DNA of 64,000 bases from positions 89,826,433-89,890,432 of the forward strand of contig CM055275.1 in the NCBI GenBank assembly GCA_029237695.1, given 5' to 3'. Position 1 is the first letter of the stretch. Each line of letters opens with the position of its first letter. Below the pieces are notes generated by a model. It did no database searches. It was not told the origin of the DNA and worked only from the letters and a program-made list of their open reading frames with translations. The translations under genes were made by a program, and so were the position numbers. This document shows positions 49,301 to 58,904 of the stretch, piece after piece. Source of the DNA: Conchocele bisecta (lineage: Eukaryota > Mollusca > Bivalvia > Lucinida > Thyasiridae).

Positions 49301-50066
49301 AGGTTGGAATTCACGAAGCTGGGAACTCATGTAGCTGGGTGGGGGAACTAAGAGCGGGGTTCACAAAGCTGGAGGTGGGAATTCACGGAGCTGGGAACTC
49401 ATGCAACTGAGTGAGTGTCATATAGCCGGATTCGCGAAGCTGGAGGTGGGAATTCACGGAGCTGGGAACTCATGTAGCTGAGTGAATGTGATATAGCGGG
49501 ATTCACGAAGCTGGAGCTGGGAATTCACGGAGTTGGGAACTGATGTAGCTGCATGGATGTCATATAGTGAGATTCACGGAACTGGAGGTGGGAATTCACA
49601 CAGCTGGGACCTCGTGTAGCTGAGTGGGGTCACATAGCGGGGTTCAAGAAGCTGGAGGGGGGAATTCGCGGAGCTATAATTCATGTAGCAGAGTGGGGGT
49701 CACATAGCGGGCTTCACGAAGCTGGAAGTGGGTATTCACAGAGCTGGGAACTCATGTAGCTTAGTGGGGTCACATAACGGGGTTCAAAAAGCTGACGTGG
49801 GTAATTCACAAAGCTGAGGAGACATGTAGATGTGTGTGTATGTATGTGTGCTTGTGCTTGATTGCGTGCGTGTGTGTGGGGTGTGGGTGCGTGTGTGTGG
49901 GTGTGTGTGTATTGTGTTTTACTTACTGCGTGGTTCACGAAGCTGGAGGGGGTGATTCATGAAGCTGGGGAGACGTGTAGCTGTGTGTGAGTGGGGAGGG
50001 ATGGGGTGATATAAAACGTGCTTCGCGCGGTTTGCGAAGCTGAAGTGGATGATTCACGTATTTAGG
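46314..50066. repeat. 71-bp satellite array, about 50 units
   Basis: The unit GGTTCACGAAGCTGGAGGTG, then GGAATTCACGGAGCTGGGAA, then CTCATGTAGCTGAGTGGGGG and TCACATAGCGG recurs every 71 bp (for example TTCACGAAGC at 46758 and 46829). Each unit contains two related half-repeats, TTCACGAAGCTGGAGG and TTCACGGAGCTGGGAA, and a third diverged TGTAGCTGAGTGG, implying growth from a shorter ancestor. Several units are deleted or merged. Confidence 0.95.
49829..49920. repeat. TG-rich microsatellite inside the 71-bp array
   Basis: GTGTGTGTATGTATGTGTG and GTGTGTGTGGGTGTGTGTG tracts interrupt a unit near the right end of the satellite; array units resume afterwards. Confidence 0.85.
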
Positions 50067-50079
50067 CGACATCCAGATA

Positions 50080-50573
50080 TTAAAGGTTCATTCCCACTCA
50101 GTAGGCACAAATGTTCTTTATAGGAATAAAATAAGAATTGTATCACTATTCCACAAGTTCTAAAATTACTAGTTCCCGCTATACAGATATAATAATTTAG
50201 TATTGTTTAATTTACTGATAGTGACTCACGGTTGCATCAGGCTATTTTCATATGCAAATGAGTTATGACGTTTTTAATTAGTTTTACTAATTAAATACGT
50301 CACCTGGAAAAATCATATTTTCGACAGATTATAAAGCATAATCATTGCACATACAAAATAAATACAGAGACTAAATAGTAACATGTTAAGGAAACAAGGT
50401 TATCGCCCCTGATATCAGTTTCGAAATTAACGTCTGATATAGAATGTATTTTAATGCCAATCAATACTTGGGGTAATGGTAAATTAATGTTTATTTTGCC
50501 ACAGAATGTCTCGGAGATAATGTTTCTGACATAAATAACAGTTTGTGCCTACTGAGTGGACATGTACACTTCA
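50080..50573. mobile_element. TTAA foldback MITE, copy 4
   Basis: The left edge TTAAAGGTTCATTCCCACTC and right edge TGAGTGGACATGTACACTTC match the 3466-3966 element. The outer right TTAA has decayed to TTCA. The body is collinear with that copy throughout. It sits immediately beside the end of the 71-bp satellite. Confidence 0.7.
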
Positions 50574-50849
50574 GGTAGAAAAATGCGAATGTGTGCCGCC
50601 TTGGAATCGGTGTTGACAATCGAAGTAGGAGAGTCAACATGTCAAAACGTTTTTGGCCACATATCTGTGTTTATGATACTCTCTCCGACTGATTTATGTT
50701 CAGAAAAGGACAGAACACGTTCATGTCAAATCTCAAATTACACGCCTACCTCGAAAGTACAATATAATGCGTTATAAAGTCATGCACAGGCATATTGGTA
50801 AAAGCGTGAAAATACTACTAGTACAATGGACAAATTCGGCTCATTTAGC

Positions 50850-51215
50850 AATTCCTGTGCGTGATTTAACGGCGCAATGTCGTTGGAAGTACATTACCCA
50901 TTACATTAGACCGCTACACACAACACTTGTCGTCTGCTATGGCTTTATATCTTGCCTTGTTTCTCTATAAAAATATGGTTTGACAGCACTTCAGAATCAT
51001 TTCCCATGGAAACGATTCTGAAGTGCTGTCAAAGCATGATGTAAATTATTCTAAAGTGCTGTGAAAGCATGTTTTTGATGATAACAAAATGGAAAATAGA
51101 AAATAAACTGCAGACGACAAAACATTAAGATAGCTGTGTAAGGGTTAACAATTCCTGTGCATGATTTAGCAGCACAATCTCGTTGGAAGTACATTACTCA
51201 TTGGAAAATTAGACC
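50850..51215. mobile_element. piggyBac-like MITE, copy 3, between a duplicated flank
   Basis: The element (about 50903-51148) shares GCTTTATATCTTGCCTTGTT, CACTTCAGAATCATTTCCCA and the right edge GTAAGGGTTAA with 39755-40004. On both sides lies a duplicated flank of about 65 bp: CAATTCCTGTGCGTGATTTA at 50858 and CAATTCCTGTGCATGATTTA at 51150, each followed by CGTTGGAAGTACATTAC. This is much longer than a TTAA duplication. Confidence 0.6.
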
Positions 51216-51960
51216 GTCAGTGGAGAACAACAGCCATACATGTTTCTTCACATACTGCGCCGAATCGTGCGACAAATCCGCACGCCATTGCCTCTGATTT
51301 TGACACATGTTGCGAGTGTATTCCGCACATCGTTGTTACCAGAGCATCTGATTATAGGACGATCTACTTCCAAATCAAGGAAAAACAACTTCATGGCGTG
51401 GTGTATTCTTACATATCCAAATTCTCTCAAAGTCAGCAGATTGATTTTTGCAAAACATAATCTCTGAAGCTGTTATATTTGCTATGCGTCATAACAAATG
51501 AGTATAACAATTAGAGTTTTAGATTCACGTTAAATTTGATAAATCCCAGCATCACTAAGATATTAAGGTTTAAAAGGTTTACGACTTACAAGGCAAACAT
51601 ATCCAAAAAATAGAGATAATCAATAATCCCGGCATCAAATCAAACTTGTGACAGCCTCCGAATTGGAACGTTTCAGGCTCTTCATGTAATTTGGTTTGCA
51701 GTTACATCTATTATATATTTTTGGGTTTGAACAATATTTATTGTCCTTGTAATATGTTTGTGTTAGGTCTGGGTCATCCCCCACAAACCGTATACAAGTG
51801 TTCTGTCATACTGTGTGTACTTCATGTCATCAAGTTCTATATACGTATACACCTTCTTCTACTATTACAGTACTGAACAGAAATCACTGTCGTCCGCTAA
51901 TTAAAGTTTTAAAACGCGAACTGATGGCACTGTGGACAGAATGATATGCAAAGTATATAG
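51216..51960. other. Non-coding stretch
   Basis: A partial unit of the 3967-4665 tandem element is near 51550-51660. A 75-codon plus-strand frame at 51240-51467 is unrecognised and lacks splice evidence. Confidence 0.4.
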
Positions 51961-52223
51961 AGAATAGTAGGTTAGTGCCCTGAATGGGAAAACATATCTG
52001 GCAAGGCTCAGGAAACGGGATGGGCGAGGCTCTGCCGAGCACATCCCGTTTCCGTGCCGCGCCAGATATGTTTTCCCATTCACGGCACTAACCTACTATT
52101 CTATTTATCCCGTCAACACCTACAAATGGCTGTAAAATGCAAAACATAGTATTGACTGGATATCAAAAATGTTTCACGGCACCGTGTTTCACGGCACATA
52201 CGCACTGTGTTGACGGGATAAAT
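51961..52223 (+). mobile_element. Double-palindrome MITE, copy 2
   Basis: AGAATAGTAGGTTAGTGCCC to TTGACGGGATAAA, with the same two modules as 37868-38128. Internal GGAAACGGGATGGGCGAGGC pairs with its inverse across the first foldback. Confidence 0.8.
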
Positions 52224-52679
52224 TAGATTTGTATGTGGATATATGCACGAGTTCAGCAGCGCGCGATATCGTTGCACGGCGGAACGAGTGGCAGAGATCT
52301 ACAAATCAAATAAAATTGTTATTATACGTAAATCAGTTGCAATTTATATGCGCCTCAAAAAATGATACAACTAACAACACATAAACTAAACAAATTAGTG
52401 GTGGTAGAGAAGGAACTATTTTACGTGGCGAAACGGAGTTCCGGTGTAACAGAAAAATAGTAGACCGGGATATCCGTAGACGGAAGCAGTTCTGCGCATG
52501 CGGCCACGAATTGAGGCGGAGCCATGTGACTAGGCATAGAGGTATCGTCTCAAAATTCTTAAATATGCTCAAATGACGACAAGAGGCTACTTTGCGTAAT
52601 ATAATTATGTATTTGTATAAAGCTGTAAATAAATATATGTAACATTTGAAGTCACTCCATAAATCAAGCATGGGAGACG
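52224..52679. other. Non-coding stretch, no recognised feature
   Basis: No repeat match, and no coding signal that I can support. Confidence 0.4.
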
Positions 52680-52757
52680 TGCTGGGAAATAAGTAGACAA
52701 ACTCGGATATGAGTAGACAAACCGGGAAATAAGTAGACATCCCGGGAAATAAGTACA
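52680..52757. repeat. 20-bp satellite, left fragment
   Basis: About four units of CGGGAAATAAGTAGACAWAC, the same unit and orientation as the larger array at 56605-57395. The two parts are separated by a LINE fragment that itself contains the 52859-56195 element. Confidence 0.8.
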
Positions 52758-52858
52758 ATACATTTTTTATTCACTCTAAGCCACATACGTGACACACGAG
52801 GTATACAATAGATTACATAATACAACGATGGGTAAAAATACAAAATGCATATGTATAA

Positions 52859-53498
52859 CACTGTGGGGAATCAAGAAGTGGTGACGTCATCACTTCTTGT
52901 GTTGTTTGGAGTTTTTCTGGCACGAAAATGTAAGTATTTCGCTTGTAACTCTTTTGTTTATCGTCCCATCGGGTAGCGACCAGGCCTATCCTATGGTAAT
53001 TTGTCTCCTAAATCCGCCTACAATGATGTTTTATCCAATTCTTTGCCGTTTCGTCAAACATAGCAAAGGCGATCGAACATTGGTCAAAATAGGGTTCACG
53101 ACTTGCAGTCAAAACTGTACATATTACCATGAAAAACGCTATATTTTACGAAACCACAATGCAGTTCACTGCCCAAACGTGTTTTATAGACCCACTATAA
53201 CTGTATATGTGGCTGACATGGCGAATATAAGAAAACATGCTGGAAAACTAGCAATTTTACGAATGGATAGGGTCCACGACCGACACAGAAAAGGATAGGG
53301 TCCACGACACCAGTCGTTTCAGTTGATAACGCCCAAATATCTCGCATATGTAATAGGCCAGCTTACACTAGTAGCGTGCAAATAAGTGTTTATACACCAA
53401 CACCAAAGGCACACAGACTTACCTCATACGAATCTAGCCCGTGATTGTATGTAAACTGTCCCCAGCAACGAATATCCCAGTCACATGTTCACCGTCAT
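52859..53498 (+). repeat. Left inverted arm of the CACTGTG element
   Basis: This 640-bp arm is nearly identical, base for base, to the inverse of 55555-56195. Its first 40 bp hold a second palindrome, CAAGAAGTGGTGACGTCATC then ACTTCTTG. A 133-codon frame (TTG-initiated, 52897-53298) with a cysteine-containing stretch, FTTCSQNCTYYHEKRYILRN, has no known family. A strong donor, ATGAG-GTAAGT, is present on the minus strand near 53425, and a GTAAGT lies at 52930 on the plus strand, so arms may carry exon pieces. Confidence 0.85.
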
Positions 53499-53981
53499 GG
53501 GCATATTCATATGCGTCGCCAGAAATTTCGCAGGTGGGTGCGTTTACCGTTGGTAGACGACGACAGCCGAAGGCCCCTGCCCCGCACCGATTTATACGGG
53601 GGGGGGGGGTGGGTACGGGGGTCCTCCCCCGCATTATTTATTTTATTTATATGTGTAATTACCGACGTTCTATGGCTGGTATGCAAATACATATTTTGGG
53701 CGATGTTGCGCTCCCTAATAAAACGTGGTGCAATAGTACACATGATGACATTTCTTTACAACATTACATCATGTTGATGTCATTAAAATTAAATCAACTT
53801 TTCACCCATTTTCCCTCCATTTTCTTACAGCATAAATTCTGGAATGCAACATGTGCACACGATAATACCAGAAGCGATCATACACTAAATATGCTTTGTT
53901 GAGAACCACATTTCGAACCAAACCGCCCAAGGTCTATGACGGGCATTTCGTTTCCATCCACTTGTATTCTCTATTCCGCAG

Positions 53982-54140
53982 ACAATGGAAGGCCCGTTCG
54001 TATGCCGTTATTGTGGTGATGTGTTGACAAGCAGTTCGTCACTGAACGCGCATGAGAGAAGACACAGGGGCGAAGCGGCCCATACTGCTGCGGCAAATTG
54101 TATAACTCGCAGCGAACCTCAACCGATCAGACACCAGTAA
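53982..54140 (+). CDS. Single C2H2 zinc-finger exon
   Basis: A CTATTCCGCAG acceptor (to 53981) precedes ATG at 53985. The frame encodes 51 residues, starting MEGPFVCRYCGDVLTSSSSL and continuing NAHERRHRGE. It holds one complete Cys-X2-Cys-X12-His-X3-His finger (residues about 7-26) with a short linker. The frame ends at TAA 54138-54140. That TAA overlaps a strong CACCA-GTAAGT donor at 54136/54137, so splicing there would avoid the stop. A second finger-like piece is at 54614-54695. C2H2 fingers bind DNA or RNA; target unknown. The exon lies between the arms of the CACTGTG element, so it could be element cargo or a trapped host exon. Confidence 0.55.
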   Translation, partial: TMEGPFVCRYCGDVLTSSSSLNAHERRHRGEAAHTAAANCITRSEPQPIRHQ

Positions 54141-54160
54141 GTATCAACTACAGAATTGTG

Positions 54161-54415
54161 ATTACTGTTTGTTTCATGTAATTCTGCCGACGTCGTTTTG
54201 GTGAATAAACATATAACAACTAAAAAATATCAAACTTTCTGGGCATTTTCATTAATAATAAAAAAGTCACCCTCCCCAAAAAAAATTATTTCAGGAAATT
54301 TGGTCAACTATTGATTTTATGGCGAAAAAAAAAAAAACGATTTTCCTATGGGATTTTAACATGGGAAGCCAAAAATATATTTTTTTTATTTGTGGACCGA
54401 TTTCCATAAACCTAT
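54161..54415. mobile_element. Foldback MITE, ACTACTGTCTG subfamily, copy 6, left half only
   Basis: GATTACTGTTTGTTTCATGT, then AAAAAAGTCACCCTCCCC and GATTTTCCTATGGGATTTTA, follow the left arm of 34511-35039 and stop after GGACCGATTTCC. It sits in the putative intron after the zinc-finger exon. Confidence 0.6.
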
Positions 54416-54613
54416 CGTACCAGGTAATACAAACTAAATGTTTATTGATGTCTACTGACTGAAAACAATAAAATACACCCTGATGTCCATATCTACTATG
54501 AATTTTGAAGTCCGTACCAAATATTTGATCAGATTCGACTTTGTATCTTCGGCGTTACTCATAGTTCACACTGATTCAATCGAGATTGACCTTTACATAT
54601 GGTGTTACTTCAG

Positions 54614-54695
54614 ATGTGCCGAACATGGGAAGACGAGAGAGCATGCCTGCCCTACTGAAGGTTGCGGGAAGGTGTCTTATTTATCCGCCAGCTGA
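54614..54695 (+). pseudogene. Truncated second C2H2 finger exon
   Basis: After a TTACTTCAG acceptor the frame reads CAEHGKTREHACPTEGCGKV followed by SYLSAS and a stop. The CPTEGCGKVSYLS segment is the first half of a C2H2 finger (Cys-X4-Cys with the usual aromatic and hydrophobic positions). The two histidines are lost to a premature stop. With the exon at 53982 it may be the remains of one zinc-finger gene, or an alternative short terminal exon. Confidence 0.45.
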
Positions 54696-55089
54696 ACTTC
54701 TTCCGAGATGTTATTCCCGATTTCTTCCGCCTGAATAATAAAAATACAAATACTTCATTCAGCATATCCAATCCGGGATGGGGATGTGATCCACACACGT
54801 CATAAAATTGGTAGTTGTCGTTTATTTTCTGCCCAATTTTAATAAATTTTCAGAAGATGTGTTTACAGAGTATATAACACCTCCACTCTGCAACGTACAC
54901 ATGAGCTCGTCATCGAACAACGCGGAGATAATTATGTGGTCTAAAACGTATGTGGTATCGTGGGCTCTAGTATTGGTTCTTTTTGGTCGTGGCCGCTATC
55001 CATTAGTATACTTGTTAGTTTTCCAGCATATGTTATAAAATGTGTATCTATCTTGAAATAGTAAAATAAATATGAAAGGACACACTGTA

Positions 55090-55445
55090 TTGATTAGGTC
55101 TGTAACGATACGGCAAGGCCACGATACGATACGTACCGCGATACTAGGACCACGATACGATACGCATCGACACGAAAACGATACACAGTAACAACAGAGT
55201 GAACTGCATATTTATTTTTTCAAATTATATTTATTTTTATCAAAATCGGTGAAGTGGTTAAATAGTGAGAACCTAGGGCATGAGAACCCGTGTACATTTT
55301 AAAACCCGTGTACATGTGACAAACAAGCTGAACGAAGAAACATTTTTTATCGTTTGTGTATCGATACGGTCTGAACGTATCGATGTATCGTATCGTGACT
55401 AAAATATATCGATGTATTGGTGTATCTTTGCACCGCAAGTATTGA
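55090..55445. mobile_element. ACGATACGATACG foldback, hAT-like MITE
   Basis: The left end GGTCTGTAACGATACGGCAA then CCACGATACGATACG is inverted against CGTATCGATGTATCGTATCG and TGTATCTTTGCACCGC on the right. Repeated CGATACGATAC motifs facing each other are typical of small hAT-derived elements in animals. The 8-bp target duplication expected for hAT was not confirmed. Confidence 0.4.
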
Positions 55446-55554
55446 TACAAATAACTCGTTATGTTATATACAATATCATAATAGACAAATAAATAGTGTG
55501 CACTGCATTGCATATGGTCCTATACCGGAAGCTTATTTCCCAAACTGTTCCAAG

Positions 55555-56195
55555 ATGATGGTGAACAAGTGACTGGGATATTCGTTGCTGGGGACAGTTT
55601 ACATACAATCATGGGCTAGATTCGTATGAGGTAAGTCTGTGTGCCTTTGGTGTTGGTGTATAAACACTTATTTGCACGCTACTAGTGTAAGCTGGCCTAC
55701 TACATATGCGAGATATTTGGGCGTTATCAACTGAAACGACTGGTGTCGTGGACCCTATCCTTTTCTGTGTCGGTCGTGGACCCTATCCATTCGTAAAATT
55801 GCTTGTTTTCCAGCATGTTTTCTTATATTCGCCATGTCAGCCACATATACAGTTATAGTGGGTCTATAAAACACGTTTGGGCAGTGAACTGCATTGTGGT
55901 TTCGTAAAATATAGCGTTTTTCATGGTAATATGTACAGTTTTGACTGCAAGTCGTGAACCCTATTTTGACCAATGTTCGATCGCCTTTGCTATGTTTGAC
56001 GAAACGGCAAAGAATTGGATAAAATCATCATTGTAGGCGGATTTAGGAGACAAATTACCATAGGATAGGCCTGGTCGCTACCCGATGGGACGATAAACAA
56101 AAGAGTTACAAGCGAAATACTTACATTTTCGTGCCAGAAAAACTCCAAACAACACAAGAAGTGATGACGTCACCACTTCTTGATTCCCCACAGTG
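55555..56195 (-). repeat. Right inverted arm of the CACTGTG element
   Basis: This is the inverse of 52859-53498. Visible differences include one extra base in a T-run (ATGATGATTTTATCC against ATGATGTTTTATCC), which breaks the long frame of the left arm, and a Leu-to-Gln codon change in the AGKLAILRMD segment. A consensus ATGAG-GTAAGT donor lies near 55629. Confidence 0.85.
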
Positions 56196-56212
56196 TATAA
56201 GCTCACTAGTCA

Positions 56213-56599
56213 TTATAACCATAAAGCATTTCTTATAAAAATAGCTAAATTTCTTAATTGCTTTCCAGATTTTTTCTCAAATAGCTGTGCGAATTTTAAA
56301 ATATTTGGTCTTCTAAAATAAAATGGCTTGATATACCGTTTTCGAACTTCATCATAGAAGCGGCACTCGAAAAGGAAATGAAACTCGTCACCGAGAGCAC
56401 CAGCGCCACATTTGTTGCAGACCCTGCTTGCTCTCGGCACACCTGTCCATCTACCAGTTTCGACCGCCAGTCTATGATTACAAGTTCGAAATCTGGTCAA
56501 TGTTTTTCTTAACCTTTCCGTGAGATTAATTAAATATGTTTCTAATCCAAACTCTGTTTTAAAGATTCTATACGTAATTCCACGTGAAGATGAATCAGA
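56213..56599 (-). pseudogene. LINE C-terminal fragment, interrupted in its 3' UTR
   Basis: About 128 minus-strand codons encode the end of a non-LTR retrotransposon polyprotein: FRTCNHRLAVETGRW, then a CNKCGAGALGDEFHFLFEC module (Cys-X2-Cys-X8-His-X4-Cys), then KRYIKPFYFRRPNILKF. This order is characteristic of LINE reverse-transcriptase C termini in molluscs. The upstream catalytic core is missing. Past the stop, 3' UTR sequence continues to 56196 and resumes at 52858, with AATAAA near 52770, before the 20-bp satellite. The insertion at 52859-56195 therefore split it. The open frame reads on into the satellite upstream, which is artefactual. Confidence 0.75.
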
Positions 56600-56604
56600 T
56601 ACAC

Positions 56605-57395
56605 AGGGAAAAAAGGAGACACACCGGTAAATAAGTAGACATACCGGGAAATAATTAGACATACCGGGAAATATGTAGATATACCGGGAAATAGGAAGAC
56701 ACACCGGGAAGTAAGTAGATACACCGGGAAGTAGATACCGGGAAATATGTAGACATCGGGAATTTAGACATACCGGGAAATAAGTAGACATACCGGGAAA
56801 TATGTAGACCAGCCGGGAGATGTGTAGACTAATTGGGTAGGAGATACACCGGAAATATGTAGACATACGGAAAAGAGACATACGTGAAATATGTAGACAA
56901 GCCGGCTAATATGACATACCGGGAAATAAGTAGATCCGGGGAAATATGTAGACAGACGGGATTGTGTAGACATACTTGGTAAAAAGGAGATACACCAGGA
57001 ATTATGAGGATACCGGAAAATATGTAAGAACATACGGGGGGGGGGGGGGGAAAAATGTAGACACGGGTCGGGCACAAGGAGACACACCGGGAATCGTATA
57101 CAAACAGGGAAATTAGTAAAAACAAGCCAGGGATGTGTATACATACTTTGTAGGAGATACACCCTGAAATGTGTAGACATACCGGATTATGTAGACATAC
57201 CGGGAAATAAGTAGACACACCGGGTACCGGAACACAATGAGACACACCGGGAAATATGTAGACACACCGGGAAATATGTAGACATACCTGGAAATAAGTA
57301 GACACACCGGGTACCGGGACACAAGGAGATACACCAGGAAATATGTAGACATACCGGGAAATAAGTAGACACACCGGAAAATATGTAGACAGACT
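56605..57395. repeat. 20-bp satellite, main block
   Basis: ATACCGGGAAATAAGTAGAC and close variants repeat every 20 bp (for example 56641, 56661, 56681), with indels and a G-run near 57037. Around 40 units. Long minus-strand frames rich in YFPVCLLISRY-like words are produced by the repeat. The left portion of the same array is at 52680-52757. Confidence 0.9.
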
Positions 57396-58372
57396 GACGC
57401 ACATTGTAGGCCCGTATGGGACGATTCACAGTCTGATCTGTGGCTACACTGGTTGCATGTGTCGCAATGTCTCTTTTACCAGCCGGGGCCAGAATGAATG
57501 GAAGTGCCAGGCTGAGAATTGGGCCAAATAGAAAATTCTCGCCCCGAATCGCAGGTCAGAAGTTTTGAACATGACCATCGATGTTGCTACGACTGCTTTT
57601 GCTCGTACGATCACCCACGAACTGTACAACAGGTCGTGCGTTCTTTCTACGTCTTCCCCACGATTCCAACATGTTCTGGTCGTAGCTAGGTGGTAACATG
57701 GCCGCAAGCCCGGTGTGACTGGGCCCTAGATAGCCACAGACCTGTGTAAAGTGAAGACCATATCATCATAATATATACGCGCCAAGTTCTGAGATTTTGA
57801 GGCTTAATACAGTTTTACATTGTATAATATCCTTTGCCAATAACATATATAACCGGTGAAAAAATTATGTTGTATACTCTGCATTTATACTGTTAAGATA
57901 CGCCAGCTTTTGTGTATAATTCTCATTGCACGCCGAGTTAGCTTGTTGCTACATCAACAATTTATCTCGGCGTGCAACGAGAATTATCGAGAAACCGCGA
58001 TAACTGTGATAAGACTGAAATCTCAGATCCTGGCTCATATCATATGTAATCATTATGGTGTCAATATCAATGATATTATCATGATTATTATTCGGTAGTC
58101 GAGTATAGATGACTATAGCAAAGCATATTTTGAGACATTAGACAGTATTTCACCAAACTCCCGGATTGCCATTTTTCACATAATGTTCTCCCATTTTGTA
58201 CTGTATTGCAACACATTTTTGACAGAGTGTGATTCACTATCTAAAATACGCATGAGAAGAGATGTGCAAAATATAATTTTAATGTTACGACTCTGTATAA
58301 TCTTGCTGGGCACGGACAGTGAATGACGTCATTGGAAATCATGGTGACTGCGTCGATGCTCGCCAAAGAAAC
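57396..58372. other. Non-coding stretch with a stem-loop
   Basis: A fragment of the GATCTGTGGCTACACTGG family lies at about 57410-57460. A hairpin at 57919-57985 pairs TTCTCATTGCACGCCGAGTT with CTCGGCGTGCAACGAGAA. A minus-strand frame at 57444-57707 is unrecognised. A TGACGTCA site is at 58324. Confidence 0.5.
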
Positions 58373-58904
58373 TTAGAATGTGTAAACAGGCACATACTGT
58401 TTGCCGGGATTGGCTATATATATGACCTTTTCCGATGTATGTAGTCCGGATATGGGCTTAATCTCCTTCAACGGTGTATACGTTAGCCACCTATAGACTT
58501 CATTTCCAGCACTGTCTTCCGTCGTCCACTTCTTCCCGAGACTTTGCATACCACTATGTGCACTGTAATCCGTTACATTGCAACACAGAAGAAAACTATG
58601 TGTCGTATTGCTCAGTGTAACTGTGTACGCACTGACGCAGTACAAGGTTATCAGATTGGGTACCAGTCAACAAATGGCTTAATGTCCTAAAATAGCAGTT
58701 CCCATCGCCACGTATTTTAATATTGTCACCAGGCGGTGTCAATATAGACATATTATGCGCTGGCGTTGAACTGGGAATGCGATTTCTGATGTGAAGTTGT
58801 ACACCTGTGGTTTCTGATACGGATTCATCTAGTACTGGCACAATTATGGCCTTTGACAAGTGAAAATTGCATATGTTGTCTCTTTTTATTTTATTATCTT
58901 CCAA
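58373..58904 (-). pseudogene. OTU-family cysteine protease remnant
   Basis: Two overlapping minus-strand frames cover an ovarian-tumour domain. The upstream frame (58596-58904) contains IKIRGDGNCYFRTLSHLLTG, the catalytic Asp-Gly-Asn-Cys motif with the following FR. The downstream frame (58373-58645) contains CNVTDYSAHSGMQSLGKKW and ends KQYVPVYTF. OTU enzymes remove ubiquitin. The copy appears dead: the frames are offset near 58600-58640, the segment between GMQSLG and KKW is far shorter than usual (the WGTD/EI region is missing), and the usual catalytic His near the end (H-Y/F-x-P-V) is Gln. OTU domains occur in host genes and in mobile elements; which applies here is unclear. Confidence 0.65.

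Larger units (their letters stand above)
52859..56195. mobile_element. 3.3-kb DNA transposon-like element, CACTGTG ends, 640-bp TIRs
   Basis: Both ends read CACTGTGGGGAATCAAGAAG inward. TATAA lies directly outside each end (52854-52858 and 56196-56200), a 5-bp target duplication. The flanks join into one continuous LINE 3' region on the minus strand (see 56213-56599), which supports a true insertion. The end heptamer fits CACWRTG of Transib and RAG-type transposons, which also make 5-bp duplications. No transposase (DDE/RAG1-like) frame was found, so the element is non-autonomous or has lost it. The spacer contains C2H2 finger exons, part of a foldback MITE and an hAT-like palindrome. An alternative is a segmental inverted duplication, but the TATAA pair argues against it. 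Confidence 0.65.

Noticed and set aside
56542..57429. Minus-strand frames rich in ISRYVYIFPGMSTYFPVC
   Set aside because: Produced by the 20-bp satellite. Three units equal 20 codons, giving apparent protein repeats. Only the 56213-56599 part is true LINE coding remnant.
57444..57707. 87-codon minus-strand frame with Trp-rich segment
   Set aside because: No family recognised and no start or splice context; could be a decayed repeat.
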